Assembly (NCBI GenBank): GCA_032622095.1
Contig: CP136068.1
Span: forward strand, 126,733,989 to 126,797,988
Direction of reading: 5' to 3'
Length of the DNA stretch: 64,000 nt
DNA from: Siphonodentalium dalli
Taxonomy: Eukaryota > Mollusca > Scaphopoda > Gadilida > Siphonodentaliidae
Part shown: positions 32,145 to 44,093 of the stretch, one piece after another
How the letters are laid out: each line of letters begins with the position of its first letter
Numbering within the stretch: the stretch's first letter is position 1
Notes under the pieces: model-generated
What the model was told of the DNA's origin: nothing
Database searches by the model: none
The model's input: only the letters and a program-made list of their open reading frames with translations
Translations under genes and position numbers: made by a program

Positions 32145-32447
32145 ACAATATATATGATAAACTCAATACCCAATATATGGAAGGATGTGGGGCTTACAAT
32201 ATATATGATAAACTCGATACCCAATATATGGAAGGATGTGGGGCTTACAATATATATGATAAACTTGATACCCAATATATGGAAAGACGTGGGGCTTGCA
32301 TTTTTATGATAAACTCGATACCCAATATATGGAAGGACGTGGGGCTTACAATATATATGATAAATTCGATACCCAATATATGGAAAGACGTGGGGCTTAC
32401 ATTTTTATGACAAATTCGATACCCAATATATGGAAGGACGTGGGGCT
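32145..32447. repeat. 51-bp tandem repeat, six copies
   Basis: Units start at 32145, 32196, 32247, 32298, 32348 and 32399: GATACCCAATATATGGAAGG then ACGTGGGGCTT. Two variants alternate in the last four units (ACAATATATATGATAAA versus a TTTTTATGA form), suggesting block amplification. Since 51 is 17 codons, open frames here are repeat artefacts. Confidence 0.85.
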
Positions 32448-32554
32448 TTCTTGCTCATTTTATTTCAACTTTCTGACTGATTCTGTAACTGCCTATACAA
32501 CAGGGTGCTCTGCCTGTCATTAGCTTATGTCAGCTTCCGGCAGGCAAGACATGG

Positions 32555-32771
32555 TACAGTAATGCCCTAAATAATCGACTCCTTAACCACAGCAGAATTA
32601 TGGGTGATTTTTCAGGATTTAGTCGGAAATATGGCTTGTTGCCATTCATCGGAAATCTCTCACCGAGAGCTTTCCGATGAATGGCAACAAGCCATATTTC
32701 CGACTGAATCCTGAAAAATTACCCATAATTCTGCTGTGGTTAAGGAGTCGATTATTTAGGGCATTAATGTA
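32555..32771. mobile_element. Family B fold-back MITE, complete
   Basis: 32557-32769, TA on both sides, 213 bp with nearly perfect arms; the last bases read AATG instead of ACTG. Confidence 0.8.
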
Positions 32772-32929
32772 CCTCTTGTCATGGGATCAAGTGTCACCCT
32801 TTGCTCACACAACTGGGTCACACAAAACCCACATATTTTTATATATTTTCAATGATTTGGAGGGACACTAAATCTTATAATATTAATTTTGAAATATGGT
32901 CAGGCAAAGTCAATTCTCAGGCCAAACAA

Positions 32930-33210
32930 TTATGAAAATCATGAACATGTGCGTCTTTATATTTGTTTTCACCCGTTTTGAAGAAGAAAAACAGGACGTA
33001 TTATGTTATTGGTCTGTCCAATCGCTCTTTTCGTTTCCGGATGATAACTTTAGTAAGTCTCAACTAAATGGTATGAAATTTGGTATGTGGGTTTACTAGC
33101 CCAAACTACAGGTCAAGTTACACCTGCAAATTTTCACCAGAGTTATGGCCCTTTGTTGAAATTACCACAGGTATATTTTTCCATACCGTAACGATGCTCT
33201 TGTATTATCT
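32930..33210. repeat. Decayed marine-type dispersed repeat
   Basis: TTTCCGGATGATAACTTTAG, GAAATTTGGTATGTGGGTTT and CCAGAGTTATGGCCCTTTG occur in the same order as at 11310-11555 and 19260-19560. No coding content. Confidence 0.55.
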
Positions 33211-33232
33211 GCTTCTTTCCCAAATTCCTATG

Positions 33233-33603
33233 TTAACCCTTTACCCAACAGAAGGGCCCTGTGCCAATGCATTCTCTTATATATATAAGAGAATGCATTG
33301 GGTTAACACATTAAAAATTATAAAATTGTTAAAGAATGTAAGAAAAAATGGTAAAAAGTGTTAATTTTTTTTTTTTTTTAGGCCAATGCATTCTCTTATA
33401 TATGCGAGGCGACCTATGGTCGACTCGCATATATAAGAGAATGCATTGGCACAGGGCATAACTGTAACCATCACAATGTGGTCAAGGAGCCGGTTCCAAT
33501 GATATCCATATTTGTATGGTTCTATTGAGACAGACCGAAGATATTTTAGGCTGTTGAAGCTTTATTTGGCCGGTTTTGGCCGGTTTGTTGGGTAAAGGGT
33601 TAA
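33233..33603. mobile_element. TTAA fold-back MITE, CCCTTTACCC type
   Basis: TTAA at 33233 and 33600, 363 bp, same orientation as 17611. The first palindrome is reduced to a 40-bp stem without loop (33263-33302), the second is intact (33382-33450). A T-run at 33366-33379 precedes it. Confidence 0.84.
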
Positions 33604-34800
33604 AAGATAAAGAAAAAATTGAGATATCTAACGATGTTTCACCTCATTAATGAAACAACAGGTTAGTAACAGTTCTGAGTGACGTCAGATTCTTCAAGGG
33701 TTAACATAACTTATTATCAGACCTGAAAATAGATTTTCCCAGCTATGTTCAAAGTCTTGTCCAATCAAAGCGAGTTCTGTGAATATTGACTTCCTCGGGT
33801 TAACAATTCATCATGTCAACCTCAAAACAATGCGATAATTGTATAATGTACCACGATTATTTCATACCGATTAAAACTTTCCCTGACAAATTGAATGCAA
33901 ATAAAAAAGTTACACACAGAGTTTTGGAACCATGTGTGCGGCCCTGAGAAACATGATTTTTACATTGCATGGCTTAAAAATGAATTTATAAGCCTCCTTG
34001 ACATGTCACGTGTGTTTTTAACAATTTTTTGAGTGGAACGAAGTCGTTTGTGATATAAAATTAGATATTTTAAACCCAAAATGTATTTGATATAGATAAA
34101 GGTCTGGAACCCTGAACACATCTTTAAAACTTAAATGAAATTAAAACTCATCATGAATATGCAATATCGCGAACATATATTATCATCTAATTATTAACAT
34201 ATATCTTTATAAATAAGATGCCTCTGAGCTTAGATTCTATTTATATACAGCGTTGTGAATGGTTTGAGTGAGATGTGAAGTGTTATCAGTTTATAAACTT
34301 GTACTGTGATATTCACAGTTCATTGATAAAATAATGTCATGCATGCTTTCTTCATTTATTCTGTGCATTATGCCATCACTAGACCTAGATCTTCTCATGC
34401 CTTTAGAAGCTGGTGATATTTGGTCACTATCGGTGCTGGTATCCTAGTATTATGCCATTCTATTTATTATTGACACATACACATTATTGTTTTGGTCGTT
34501 CTGTGTAACAAACTCAACATATGATTTGATGAATGACAGTGGCCATCCTTCTGTCCATCCGTCCATCCATGTCGCAATGTAAACACGATAACTTTAACAA
34601 ATGTAATTTGAATTTTACCAAATTTTTATTACGGCTTCTACTCATGAAGCCCTTGGATGAGTTCGAAAACCAGTCCTGCCCGGAATTTTTTTTCAGGAGT
34701 TATGCATCCTGATTATTTACCAAATGTTATCAGATTTTGACCAAATATGGCTCCTGGGTTCTACTCAAGCACACCTTTCTTATACCTCAACTCGACCACA
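33604..34800. other. Intergenic stretch, no gene seen
   Basis: AT-rich sequence without convincing coding signals. 34530-34740 has a weak pearl-like phrase (GATAACTTTAACAAATG, GATGAGTTCGAAAACCAG). Nothing else recognised. Confidence 0.45.
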
Positions 34801-34806
34801 GAATCT

Positions 34807-34974
34807 CCGAAGCATACCGGTACCTCTCCGATGCATACCGGTACCTCTCCGATGCATACCGGTACCTCTCCGATGCATACCGGTACCTCTCCGATGCATA
34901 CCGGTACCTCTCCGATGCATACCGGTACCTCTCCGATGCATACCGGTACCTCTCCGATGCATACCGGTACCTCT
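34807..34974. repeat. 21-bp minisatellite, eight near-identical copies
   Basis: Unit CCGATGCATACCGGTACCTCT x 8; only the first copy differs (GAAGC). Each unit contains ATGCAT, ACCGGT and GGTACC palindromes. The array opens all six frames, giving spurious heptapeptide-repeat proteins. Confidence 0.93.
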
Positions 34975-35253
34975 TGTTTCTCATGTAAATCATGCATAAA
35001 CAGATAAAATAATCCAAGGTCAATATAAGATAATGATCATCATGATTATGAACTAACAACATTAATTGGGTTTGGCCCTTTCGTAGTTTATACGGGGCTA
35101 TATCTTAACTTCAGTCAGGGTATTTTTGTCAATAAAAATACTCATATAGACAATCGCATCAGCATAAACTAGGTTCTATGATGTGAAGATAAATTATTTC
35201 AAATAAGCATTGATAATGACTCGCTTTGACAATTACCTCAAAAATATAATTGT

Positions 35254-35467
35254 TTAACCCTTTTTACGAATTTTTCCCTTAGGAAATGTTCAGATAATAA
35301 GTTGAACAAACGATTATTATCTGAACATTTTGTACCATTGAATATCAATCCTTCTCCACTTCTAAAATCTGTTTGTCTCCTGCACACCCTCCAAATGGAT
35401 AATAGACCTTTCTGATATACACTTTTATAACTGAGTGGGAGAATCCATTTTGGAAAGTAAGGGTTAA
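35254..35467. mobile_element. TTAA element related to 23773, opposite strand
   Basis: TTAA at 35254 and 35464; CCCTTTTTACG start, GTAAGGG end, 206 bp. Contains a GTTCAGATAATAAGTTGAAC inner palindrome. Confidence 0.72.
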
Positions 35468-35550
35468 GTATGATCTAAATAATAAAGATTGTTTCACGTT
35501 GATACACTGTATTACCTTATATGGTCTGTATTACCTTATATGGTGACACA

Positions 35551-35918
35551 ATCAGGCCTGAAAATATGGTGCTGGACATTTGCAGAATGAGGTCCCCAGA
35601 GGGTAAATTTAGTGACATTACCCCGAACAACAGGCTAGCTTCACAATATTCATCCTCTGGGGATCTCATTCCGCATGGCCTCATCTGCTATTGGAGACCT
35701 AGTCACAGATTTAAGATGTTGATGTTCACCAATTGTGCACCTCGATTATAAATTGTGTCGTCTGCAAATTTGGGGATACTAAACTAAAAAAAAGAAAAAG
35801 AAACTTTCTAAAGAAACTAAAAAACTTGTTAATTTGATAATAAAGATACTTTCCAGAGAACTGAAAGCGTCAGCAGAATGAGGTCCCCAGAACGTGAATT
35901 TAGTGACGCTTGCCTGCA
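35551..35918. mobile_element. Family A copy, right end lost
   Basis: Starts near CAGGCCTG at 35553 with GAATGAGGTCCCCAGAGGG arms (35584-35673) and a second arm start at 35876, then leaves homology near 35918. No TSD can be read. Confidence 0.65.
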
Positions 35919-36511
35919 TGCTGCTATTTGGACATCACACTGTGTTAGTTGCCTACGACAAGCGACTTTGTACTTCAGTTGTCATGGGGGACTTGCCTTG
36001 CTTGTAGCAGAAATTCTTAATCAGAAGTTGCACCCATGTCGATTCCGGGGTAATAATTGCTCTACACATTGAAACTGCACTCTAGAATTTGTGTAAAAAT
36101 GGATTTATTATTATTATTTATAATATGTGTTATATGCGCCATTTTTTCATAAATTACTTTTTTGCCAATTAGTATTCTACAGGGTTTGTTACATACTACA
36201 TGTATATGTAAGGCACATTTAAACTCCTTCAGAATACCGGAAAAAACATTTTTTGGGGGAAATATTTTTCTAAAATGCGGTATTCAAAGACGGCTGCCAT
36301 CTTTTATCGATAGCAAACAAAAATCATCATGATGCACACCATATAAGGTATGCATTATGCCTTAGGTTGCATTATAAATAGACTCTCTCTGTTGCGTGCA
36401 TTAATGGATACAATGTAACAGATGCATCGCAGTCTTCTGAACGCGTTAGTGTTATTGTCTGTAATCCAATTTCAACGGAACAGTCTTGTCTACACCACTT
36501 ATTCAGAACCA
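35919..36511. other. Intergenic stretch, no gene seen
   Basis: A short open frame continues from the element to 36072 (Cys- and His-containing), but lacks splice or family support. Otherwise unremarkable AT-rich DNA. Confidence 0.4.
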
Positions 36512-36989
36512 GTACTATACAAGCCTGAGTTTAGTATGTCTGTCATTTGCAGAATGAGGTTCCCGGAGGGTGAATTTAGTGACGCTATCCCACACAGCGG
36601 GCTAGCATCACTAAATTCACCCTCTGGGGACCTCATTCTGGTTAGGCCTCATCTTCTCTGGAAAGTTTTTTATTTATTTCAAATTTCTATAGAAACTTCT
36701 TCACATAGATTCTATTTTTTTTTCAGTTTAGTTTCTCTATATCCCCAAATTGGCAGATGACACATTACAGAATCGAGGTTTCCAATGGGTGTACATCACA
36801 ATATTCACCATTTGGGAACTTCAATCTGAGTCTATGTCTCCCATAGCAGATGACGCCATGCAGAATGAGGTCCCAAGAGGGTGAACTTGGTGATGCTAGC
36901 CCACTGTGTGGGATAGCGTCACTAAATTCACCCTCCGGGAACCTCATTCTGCAAATGACAGGCACACTAAGATAAGGCTTGGTACTATT
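36512..36989. mobile_element. Family A element, complete
   Basis: 36520-36981 (462 bp), ends CAAGCCTG and AAGGCTTG, TSD GTACTATA/GTACTATT (7 of 8). Both palindromic arm pairs and the AT-rich centre are present; a good reference copy. Confidence 0.83.
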
Positions 36990-37008
36990 TATGTGGGCTT
37001 GAAGTTAA

Positions 37009-37223
37009 ATAACCCTTTCAGTGCCAAGTCCGATTTTTGTATCAACCCATATTTCCTTAATCATTTTTCCAATTTATTGATTATAATAATGTGATACATT
37101 GATGGAAAGAGCTCTAAGAGCTCTTTCCATCAATGTATCACATTATTATAATCAATAAATTGGAAAAATGATCAAGGAAATATGGGTTGATACAAAAATC
37201 GGACTTGGCACTGAAAGGGTTAA
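37009..37223. mobile_element. TTAA fold-back MITE with about 100-bp perfect-type arms
   Basis: 37013-37219, left flank ATAA (mutated), right TTAA. Ends CCCTTTCAGTGCC. The arms meet at GAGCTCTAAGAGCTC with only about one mismatch per 100 bp, so insertion should be recent. It shares the outer 40 bp with the 846 element but has no 69-bp palindrome. Confidence 0.84.
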
Positions 37224-37492
37224 ACCTGATTTTTGCATGCGTCCAGTTCCGTCTCTTCCTTGTTTGTGTTATGATCCCTGGACTTAGAAAATTCCTTCTT
37301 GTATAAATTCAAATATTTCGCGAGTTCTCAGGCAAAAGGTGTCCAATCAGGATTTTTATTATCCTGGTGAGAGATCTCTCCACAGAGTAAGGATTTTCAT
37401 ATGGTTAAAGTATCGTTCACTCTATATAAGTGCCGTCCTTCTAATTTGTTGAACAGACACACATCTCAGAACACACTGATACTACTACCAGG

Positions 37493-37664
37493 TACAGTAA
37501 TGCCCTAGGTAATCGACTCCTTATATAATTAACCACAGCAGAATTATGGGTAACTTTTCAGGATTTAGTCGGAATGGCAAGAAGCCATATTTCCGACTAA
37601 ATCCTGAAAAGTTACCCATAATTCTGCTGTATTTAAGGAGTCGATTACTTAGGGCATTACTGTA
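37493..37664. mobile_element. Family B fold-back, shortened
   Basis: 37495-37662 with TA flanks, 168 bp. The turn is at GGAATGGCAAGAAGCC; the inner part of one arm is lost. Confidence 0.78.
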
Positions 37665-37901
37665 TGTCACATTGTGCAGGCCTGCACATTTAAAAATTGT
37701 TCGTAACCTTTATTTCGTTTCCCTGGTTGATGCTTAGGTAACCTGTAGTCGGACATTCCCCTGGAATGTTCTGATAACTCATACTACCAGTATGTTCTGT
37801 AGGTTACCTAAAAGCTTATGCATACTGCTTCAATCACTGGGAGTATCCCTCACAAACTTTATTATATTAATGATGAATACTAATCAATATACAATGAGAT
37901 G

Positions 37902-38362
37902 TTGATAATCAAGCCTGCAAATAACGTGTCTGTCATTTGCAGAATGAGGTCCCCAGAGGGTGAATTTAGTGACGCTATCCCGCATAGCGGGCTAGCATCA
38001 CTAAATTCACCCTCTGGGGACCTCATTCTGCTTAGGCTGTCAACTGATATGGCAGACCTAGGATCAGATTGAAGTTCCCCAGTTGAAGTTGGTGATGTTC
38101 ACCCATTGGGCACCTCAATTATGAATTTTATCTTCTGCAAATTAGGGGATATAGAAATTTCCTAGAAGGGAAATGTAACTAAAAACAATGTTAATTTGAG
38201 ACTACAGATACTTCCCAAAAGATGAAGCATAAGCAGAATGAGGTCTCCAGAGGGTGAATTTGGTGATGCTAGACCGCTATGCGGGATAGCATAACTAAAT
38301 TCACCCTCTGTGGACCTCATTCTGCAAATGACAGACACGATATTTGCAGGCTTGTTAATAAT
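37902..38362. mobile_element. Family A element, complete
   Basis: 37910-38354 (445 bp), TSD TTGATAAT/TTAATAAT. Same internal variant as the 20649 copy (GATGTTCACCCATT centre), so these two form a subfamily. Confidence 0.82.
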
Positions 38363-38646
38363 GATACTTTATTGTTCCTTATGAGTTTGATTTAACCTAC
38401 AACTTTTCCCAACTTCAGAATTATTCAAGCTCTCAATTGTCTTAAATTTCTTAAGCATGTTGTTGCATTTAATATCATGTTTTGGTGCACTTGATTTGAG
38501 CAATGATTAATCTAATTAATCAGTGATGGCGAGACTTTCACGAAATCTTTCCTGTCAGATTAACCTGTTTTTCGTTCGCGGCATTTTCATTTTAGGTAAC
38601 CTCCAGGCGAGCTAAACGGTCCTTCTCCTCAAATTTGCAGGCCTGT

Positions 38647-39055
38647 CCTGAATTCAACTATTATAGTTAAATTTAACTATTATAGTTGATGGCTATATAA
38701 AACCCAGAATTTCTCTGATTTTGCAAAAACTATTGGAAAATGCTTCTCAATGCATAACTACTTTTGAAATGTCCACAATAGTGAGGAAAATGGACATGCT
38801 CCAGATCAAGTTTGTTGTGCAACATGTTGCACATGAATATTTTAACTCAGAATGACATCTAGCTGCCTCTCCAAATGACACTTGTTGCCATGACGGTCTA
38901 TTCATGGCAATCTTCAGATCAAATGAATGACCATGTACCCCCTTAATATCATGAAGCACTAGCACGGATTCTATATATCAACTATATTTGTATTATTTGA
39001 TGTTGGGTTATGCGGCTTATGCCTCTTTCGGCAAACTATAATAGTTAAATTCAGG
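38647..39055. mobile_element. MITE with CCTGAATT-AACTATTATAGTT TIRs
   Basis: Inverted termini CCTGAATTCAACTATTATAG and AACTATAATAGTTAAATTCAGG-type bound 409 bp. The AACTATTATAGTT box is itself palindromic and is repeated at the left end. No TSD resolved. Confidence 0.6.
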
Positions 39056-39059
39056 TTGT

Positions 39060-39515
39060 GCCAGACCTAATTTACATACGTTAATATACAAATAAGTTTT
39101 GAGAATTTATTTTTATCAGTTGTCTCATTATGTCTCTTTTGGCTGCTTGATATTTAAGTAAGCCAGCATTTGTTAGTGCAGATGAATCGTCATGTGATCT
39201 CATATTTTGTTGTTTTGAGTGAGTCATTGCCATTTTAGTCATTATAGGGCCTTAACGCTCAGATATATATCAATTTTGCAAATATATGAGCCCTATATAA
39301 TGTTTTGATTAATTATCATCACAATGATTACAATGTTCAAGCTAATTATTTCACATTTTAAACTCCAAATTTAACTTAAGTGAACTTTCAAATTTGGCTT
39401 AAACTCGAGAGCTGTTGATTACTAGACCAGAAAGGGTCAGTCTACTACGAGCATTTGTTTCGGTTGGAACAAGGAACAGTCTAATGTGAAAAATTTGGCA
39501 ACAACTGGCTAAGAT
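39060..39515. other. Intergenic stretch, no gene seen
   Basis: AT-rich sequence with no repeat family or coding signal that I can identify. Confidence 0.4.
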
Positions 39516-39517
39516 GC

Positions 39518-39635
39518 TACAGTAATGACCTAAATAATCGATGAATGGCAACAAGCCATATTTCCAACTAAATCCTGAAAAATTACCCATAATTCTGATG
39601 TGGTTAAGGAGTCGATTATTTAGGGCATTACTGTA
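39518..39635. mobile_element. Family B, right arm plus 20-bp left end
   Basis: 39520-39633 with TA flanks. Left arm deleted after CCTAAATAATCG, which joins directly to ATGAATGGCAACAAGCC. Typical hairpin collapse. Confidence 0.76.
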
Positions 39636-39658
39636 CTTCATGGAAGTAAGAGTACATT

Positions 39659-40217
39659 TTAAAGGTACTCAATCCGATCAGACCCTCATAAATTACTATT
39701 TCTTTGGGGGGGGGGGGGGTAAAAAATATTTGATTCGAGTCGAGGAACCTACCCATCAACGCTCATAGTGATCAGATATCAATTTTTGAAGTTTTGTTAT
39801 TTCTATTGTTTGTGGCCCAGAAACACGCCGTCAAAAGGATGGTTTCGGTCAAAATTGCGTTATTATTACTACTTGATTTTAGATCTTCATCTGTTTGAAT
39901 AAGTGTTTCTGGGGCAATTATTAGTACCCATCTCGAGAAATAATTATCAATAAAGTATCACGAAATTTGACCGTATCACCACTTGATTTTAGATTTATCC
40001 ATCTTCATCCACAATTTTGTCCGAGACCCTCCGTTTGACCACGAATTTATGTGTCACATATTATTACACATCTCGAGAAATAACAAACTTCAAAAATCAA
40101 TATCTGATCACTCTGAGCTTTGATGGGTGGGTTCCTGGACTCGAATCAAATATTTTTTACCCCTGAAGCCAAAGAAATAGTAATTTAGGGGTGCTTAATC
40201 GCATTGAGTACCTTTAA
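39659..40217. mobile_element. TTAA fold-back, AGGTACTCAATC type
   Basis: TTAA at 39659 and 40214, 551 bp. The arms pair over most of their length (ATTACTATTTCTTTGG with its inverse at 40165-40185). G-run at 39706-39719 near the left end. Confidence 0.75.
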
Positions 40218-40275
40218 TAAAAAAAAATTGTCTATCAAAGTTGCAACTCTCATATCTGATTATTTGCACACACTC

Positions 40276-40433
40276 AATGTCCCATAGCGAGCCTCGCATA
40301 TATAAGAGAATACATTGGCCTAACCATATTACCTGTAAGCCAGTGCATGCTCTTATATTCGCATGTATAAGAGAAGCACTGGCACATGATCATTAATACT
40401 GCACCAGTGCAGCTCCCATCATGAAAAGGTTAA
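40276..40433. mobile_element. TTAA MITE, left end decayed
   Basis: Right end CATGAAAAGG|TTAA (40430-40433); two shortened GCATTCTCTTATAT-type hairpins. Same family as 15682 and 26295. Confidence 0.6.
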
Positions 40434-40472
40434 ATTTGATCCATTTCAGATCTGATAACTGAGCCTACCATT

Positions 40473-40861
40473 TTAAAGACATGGATGGCCTTTGCGGTGG
40501 GTATGCTGTTAAAATAGTCACATCCGTTAAAACTGCCATAAACAGAAAGAATATTAAAATATAGTCATATTTTGTTCTTATACCAATCATAAATATCGCG
40601 TAAATAGTATGTTATTGTCAAGTTTATTATATGCTGTGTTATGTAAAAAAAAAGCCAGGTTCTGTAACATTATTGGATTTTGTTTACAAAACAGAAACCA
40701 TACAAACTTGACAATAACGTAATATTTAAGCGATATTTATGATTGGTATAAGATCAAAGTCTGTCTATATTTTAATATTCTTTCTATTATAGTGGTTTTT
40801 AAATAACAGATGTGACTATTTTAACAGCAATACACACCACGAATGCCATTCATGACTTTAA
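40473..40861. mobile_element. TTAA fold-back, AG(A/T)CATG(G/A)ATGGC type
   Basis: TTAA at 40473 and 40858, 381 bp imperfect palindrome. Subterminal GCTGTTAAAATAGTCACAT shared with the 29762 element. Centre ATTGGATTTTGTTTAC. Confidence 0.72.
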
Positions 40862-41043
40862 CACTAAGGCACATATTTTGCAAAAATTGTATAAGTCTGA
40901 GTATCATTGTTGCACATCTGTGATATCATTATTTATTTATAGAATAGTTATACATCGAAACATATTTGTAAATATTATTTATTCACAATAACACTCTTAT
41001 TTATCGCCTTATATTATTTAATTTTTGCTCTTTGACTATACCA

Positions 41044-41267
41044 TACAGTAATGCCCTAAATAATCGACTCCTTAACCACAGCAGAATTATGGGTAACTTT
41101 TCAGGATTTAGTCGGAAATAGGACTTGTTGCCATTCATCGGAATGCTCTCAGTGAGAGCTTGCTGATGAATAGCAACAAGCCATATTTCCGACTAAATCC
41201 TGAAAAAGTTACCCATAATTCTGCTATGGTTAAGGATTAAGGAATTGATTATTTAGGGCATTACTAA
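41044..41267. mobile_element. Family B fold-back, complete but diverged
   Basis: 41046-41265, TA on the left; the right flank reads AA. A 6-bp GATTAA duplication is seen in the right arm. Confidence 0.75.
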
Positions 41268-41269
41268 GA

Positions 41270-41990
41270 GAATATTTACTTATTGCTGTTACCAAATTAA
41301 ATATAATGGATGTGATGGCTGGACTGTCAGAAATGATAAACTTGCCACCAAATAATTCTTTGTCTTTCTCTCAAAAATAATCATATATTTTCACTTCAAA
41401 AGATTATCTATCTCTTCTGGGACACAATTACAACATAAATTTTATCAAACCTGATTTCAAGACAAAATAATGACAAACTAAAGATTGGGTATATTATTTG
41501 TCTATAAAGGCATAATACAGCGTTTTATTCCTGAGCCTGACATTATGCCTTGGTGGATAGCGCTAACAAGATAGAATTCGCCTGCTTGCTACTCTCTGAA
41601 CATTTCCAAGTGGGAGAACTCTATAGCTGAGATCCCCTGAAGTTTCATGACCGATCTGTTCTAATAAACATAGCCCGTAAAAATGTTCCAAATTGTTGTA
41701 TGTATTATAACCATAAAAATCTGAATAAAAATAATATTAGTTGGATAGAAGCGTTTTTGTACAGGGATCTTCGCTTCTTATGTATTATTTTATACCCCGG
41801 AATCTGCATGTATATAAAACTTTCAAGAAAGAGATAGATCCTCTTTAAACATGTATTCAGAGTTTCAGGCAAAATTTTGCGAAACCTATTCGATTTTTTA
41901 TTTAGATTATATATCTCGTTCACAAGCCAAAATAGTTTCTTTGTTTCTGAAAATGGGTGGCGATGCATACTAATATGGTTTTTCATCCTG
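41270..41990. other. Intergenic stretch, no gene seen
   Basis: No recognisable gene. Open frames on both strands at 41705-41986 have skewed, hydrophobic composition and no splice-site or domain support. Confidence 0.4.
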
Positions 41991-41995
41991 TTGGT

Positions 41996-42263
41996 TCAAC
42001 CCTTCCATGACTGGAGCTTCCTGAAATTTTGCGAAAATCCTGTGCTAATGCATTCTCTTATATATGTGATTACCCATATGGAGTCTTGCATATATAAGAG
42101 AATGCATTGGCCCAACAATATATACATTGACCTCCTTGTAAGCCAGTCATGCTAGTACGATATTCAATGGATTCTTATATGCGAGTCTCCCATATATAAG
42201 AGAATACACTGGCACAGGATCTTTGATGCTGCACCAGCGCAGCCACCGTCATGATAGGGTTAT
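41996..42263. mobile_element. TTAA-type MITE, CCCTTCCATGAC type
   Basis: 42000-42259; flanks TCAA and TTAT are each one change from TTAA. One good palindrome (42044-42111), a second decayed one (about 42135-42213). Older than its relatives judging by flank decay. Confidence 0.68.
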
Positions 42264-42495
42264 AGTTACCAAAATCATCTCATTATTCTGTAATGCATAT
42301 TTTCCATGTACATGCTCCCATGTCGAGAGTGAATGATTTGTTGAGAATATTAAAGATTGTTTAGTATCACTATGTTTTGATTGGTTGATGCTAGGAAGGT
42401 ACTGTTTGTCGGGAACTACTTGAACCATTGTATGCATGTCATCAGGGACATAGCTGAAGGGTCTCCATTGGGAAGGATGTGAAACTTGTAATTAT

Positions 42496-43085
42496 ACCCC
42501 CCAGCAATGAAGTTGTGGGGGGGGGGGGTGATATACTGGAATCAGTTTTTCCGTCCATCGTCCGTGGACACAAATTTGTCCAGAGTTTTTCTCAGTCGTT
42601 TTTTAATCATTTTCCGTGAAACTTGGGACAGACATCAACCAGCACGGGAACCTGTGCATCTGCGATTATGACATCTGTCGGACTTTTTTGGTGGAGTTAT
42701 CCCCCTTTTTTTCCTTAGAAATTTTTTGCAACATGTTTAATTTTGTCCGAGCTTTTATTCCTACATTATTAGGTCAATTTTTGTTTTAACTTGGCACAGT
42801 TAATTAGTACCATGGGAACCTGTGCACCTGTGATTATGATGTCTGTCTGGCTTTTTTTGGTGTAGTTTTCCCCCTTTTTCAACTTAGAACATATTAGCAA
42901 CATGCATAATTTTGTCCAAGCTTTTATTCCTACATTTGTCGGTCAATAGGTTTAGGATTATGGTTAGGGGTTAGGGTTGTGCATCTGCAATGGGAATTTG
43001 TTATTTAATTATTTTTACTACATGTTTACTGACATGGGGGGGGGGGTATCCTTAGTCCCATTGGGACAGTCACACCTCTAGTTTC
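42496..43085. repeat. Dispersed repeat bounded by G- and C-rich runs
   Basis: Starts TATACCCCCCAGCAATGAAG with a G-run (42519-42531) and ends near a second G-run (43037-43047) and TTAGTCCCATTGGGACAG. Inside, two diverged units of about 230 bp (GGGAACCTGTGCA(T/C)CTG, TTTTTTTGGTG(G/T)AGTT). Confidence 0.5.
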
Positions 43086-43355
43086 CAACTGCCCACTTGA
43101 AAGATGGTCATTTCAGTCAAAACATTCGACCGCAAGTAAGAAAATATTTTACTTTCGGTCTAAAAACAACAATTTTCACACTAAATACTGGTGGAATATA
43201 AAACTATAAGAATAAACCCAACATATGTTTGCTCTGAAATTTCCAACCAATGTTGTGCCAGGCATGAGAATTATTGACTATTGAAAATTTTTGCCAAAAT
43301 AACAGATAACAGAAAAGCAAATTGATTCATATTCATTTGTGGGAATGTTCCAGGG

Positions 43356-43520
43356 TTGGGGTAATCAGTAATCAGTAATCGTAATCAAAGTAATCAATTA
43401 CAAAATTTTGAGTAATCGCCTGTAATCAGTAATCATGACATTTTTTTATTACAAGTAATCATAATCGTAATTGATTACTTTCAAATGTACCTGTATTCAT
43501 GATTACATTTTGATTACTTT
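43356..43520. repeat. TAATC/GATTA-rich cluster
   Basis: CAGGGTTGGGGTAATCAG followed by more than a dozen TAATC or GATTA words in both orientations. The start resembles a hAT terminus with subterminal repeats, but no partner end was found. Confidence 0.4.
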
Positions 43521-44093
43521 TACTAAAATATCCATATGGATGGCTATTGAATACTCAGTATTCCCAATTCTCTCATAATCAAAAACACACTCGTTGCAAA
43601 CGAGCCGTGCCTTTACCGGACTGGCATTTATTGGAAACATGAAAACTGCATACCAGTGGGTACATGGAACATTTACATGGAGTACAACTTTATAATCTAC
43701 CTGGTCTGTGGCGACGGTCAGGAAAAACCTCCTTTTATATAGGAGGAAACCTGTTTTCCGAAACCCAATCAAAGCCGCAGCTCAAATGCGGAAATTCATC
43801 TGTACAAATAGTATCCTATGCTATAGGAGTATAAATACATATTGTTATGACTTTACATGCATAATCAATAGCCGTGTAACTTTTGTATATTTCATGGTAT
43901 AACATAATCTACTCGTTTACACATATGTTTGTACATTGAATTTGAATTATCTATCTTCAATGTGATTATTAGTTTATTATCTAAGTCCAGCGAAGGCTAA
44001 GGCTAGAATGTTACTCCACTATCACCGTGTTACTGATTACAGCTCATAACACAGCTCACAATCCACTCAAATTGGTCACTGCCTTAACCCTTT

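Noticed and set aside
32069-32523. Repeat proteins from the 51-bp array
   Set aside because: 51 is 17 codons, so every frame stays open; no signal of a gene.
34724-35062. Open frames in all six frames with heptapeptide repeats
   Set aside because: Produced by the 21-bp minisatellite, which lacks stops in any frame.
42950-42982. Telomere-like TTAGGG words
   Set aside because: Only two or three degenerate copies inside a dispersed repeat; not an interstitial telomere array.
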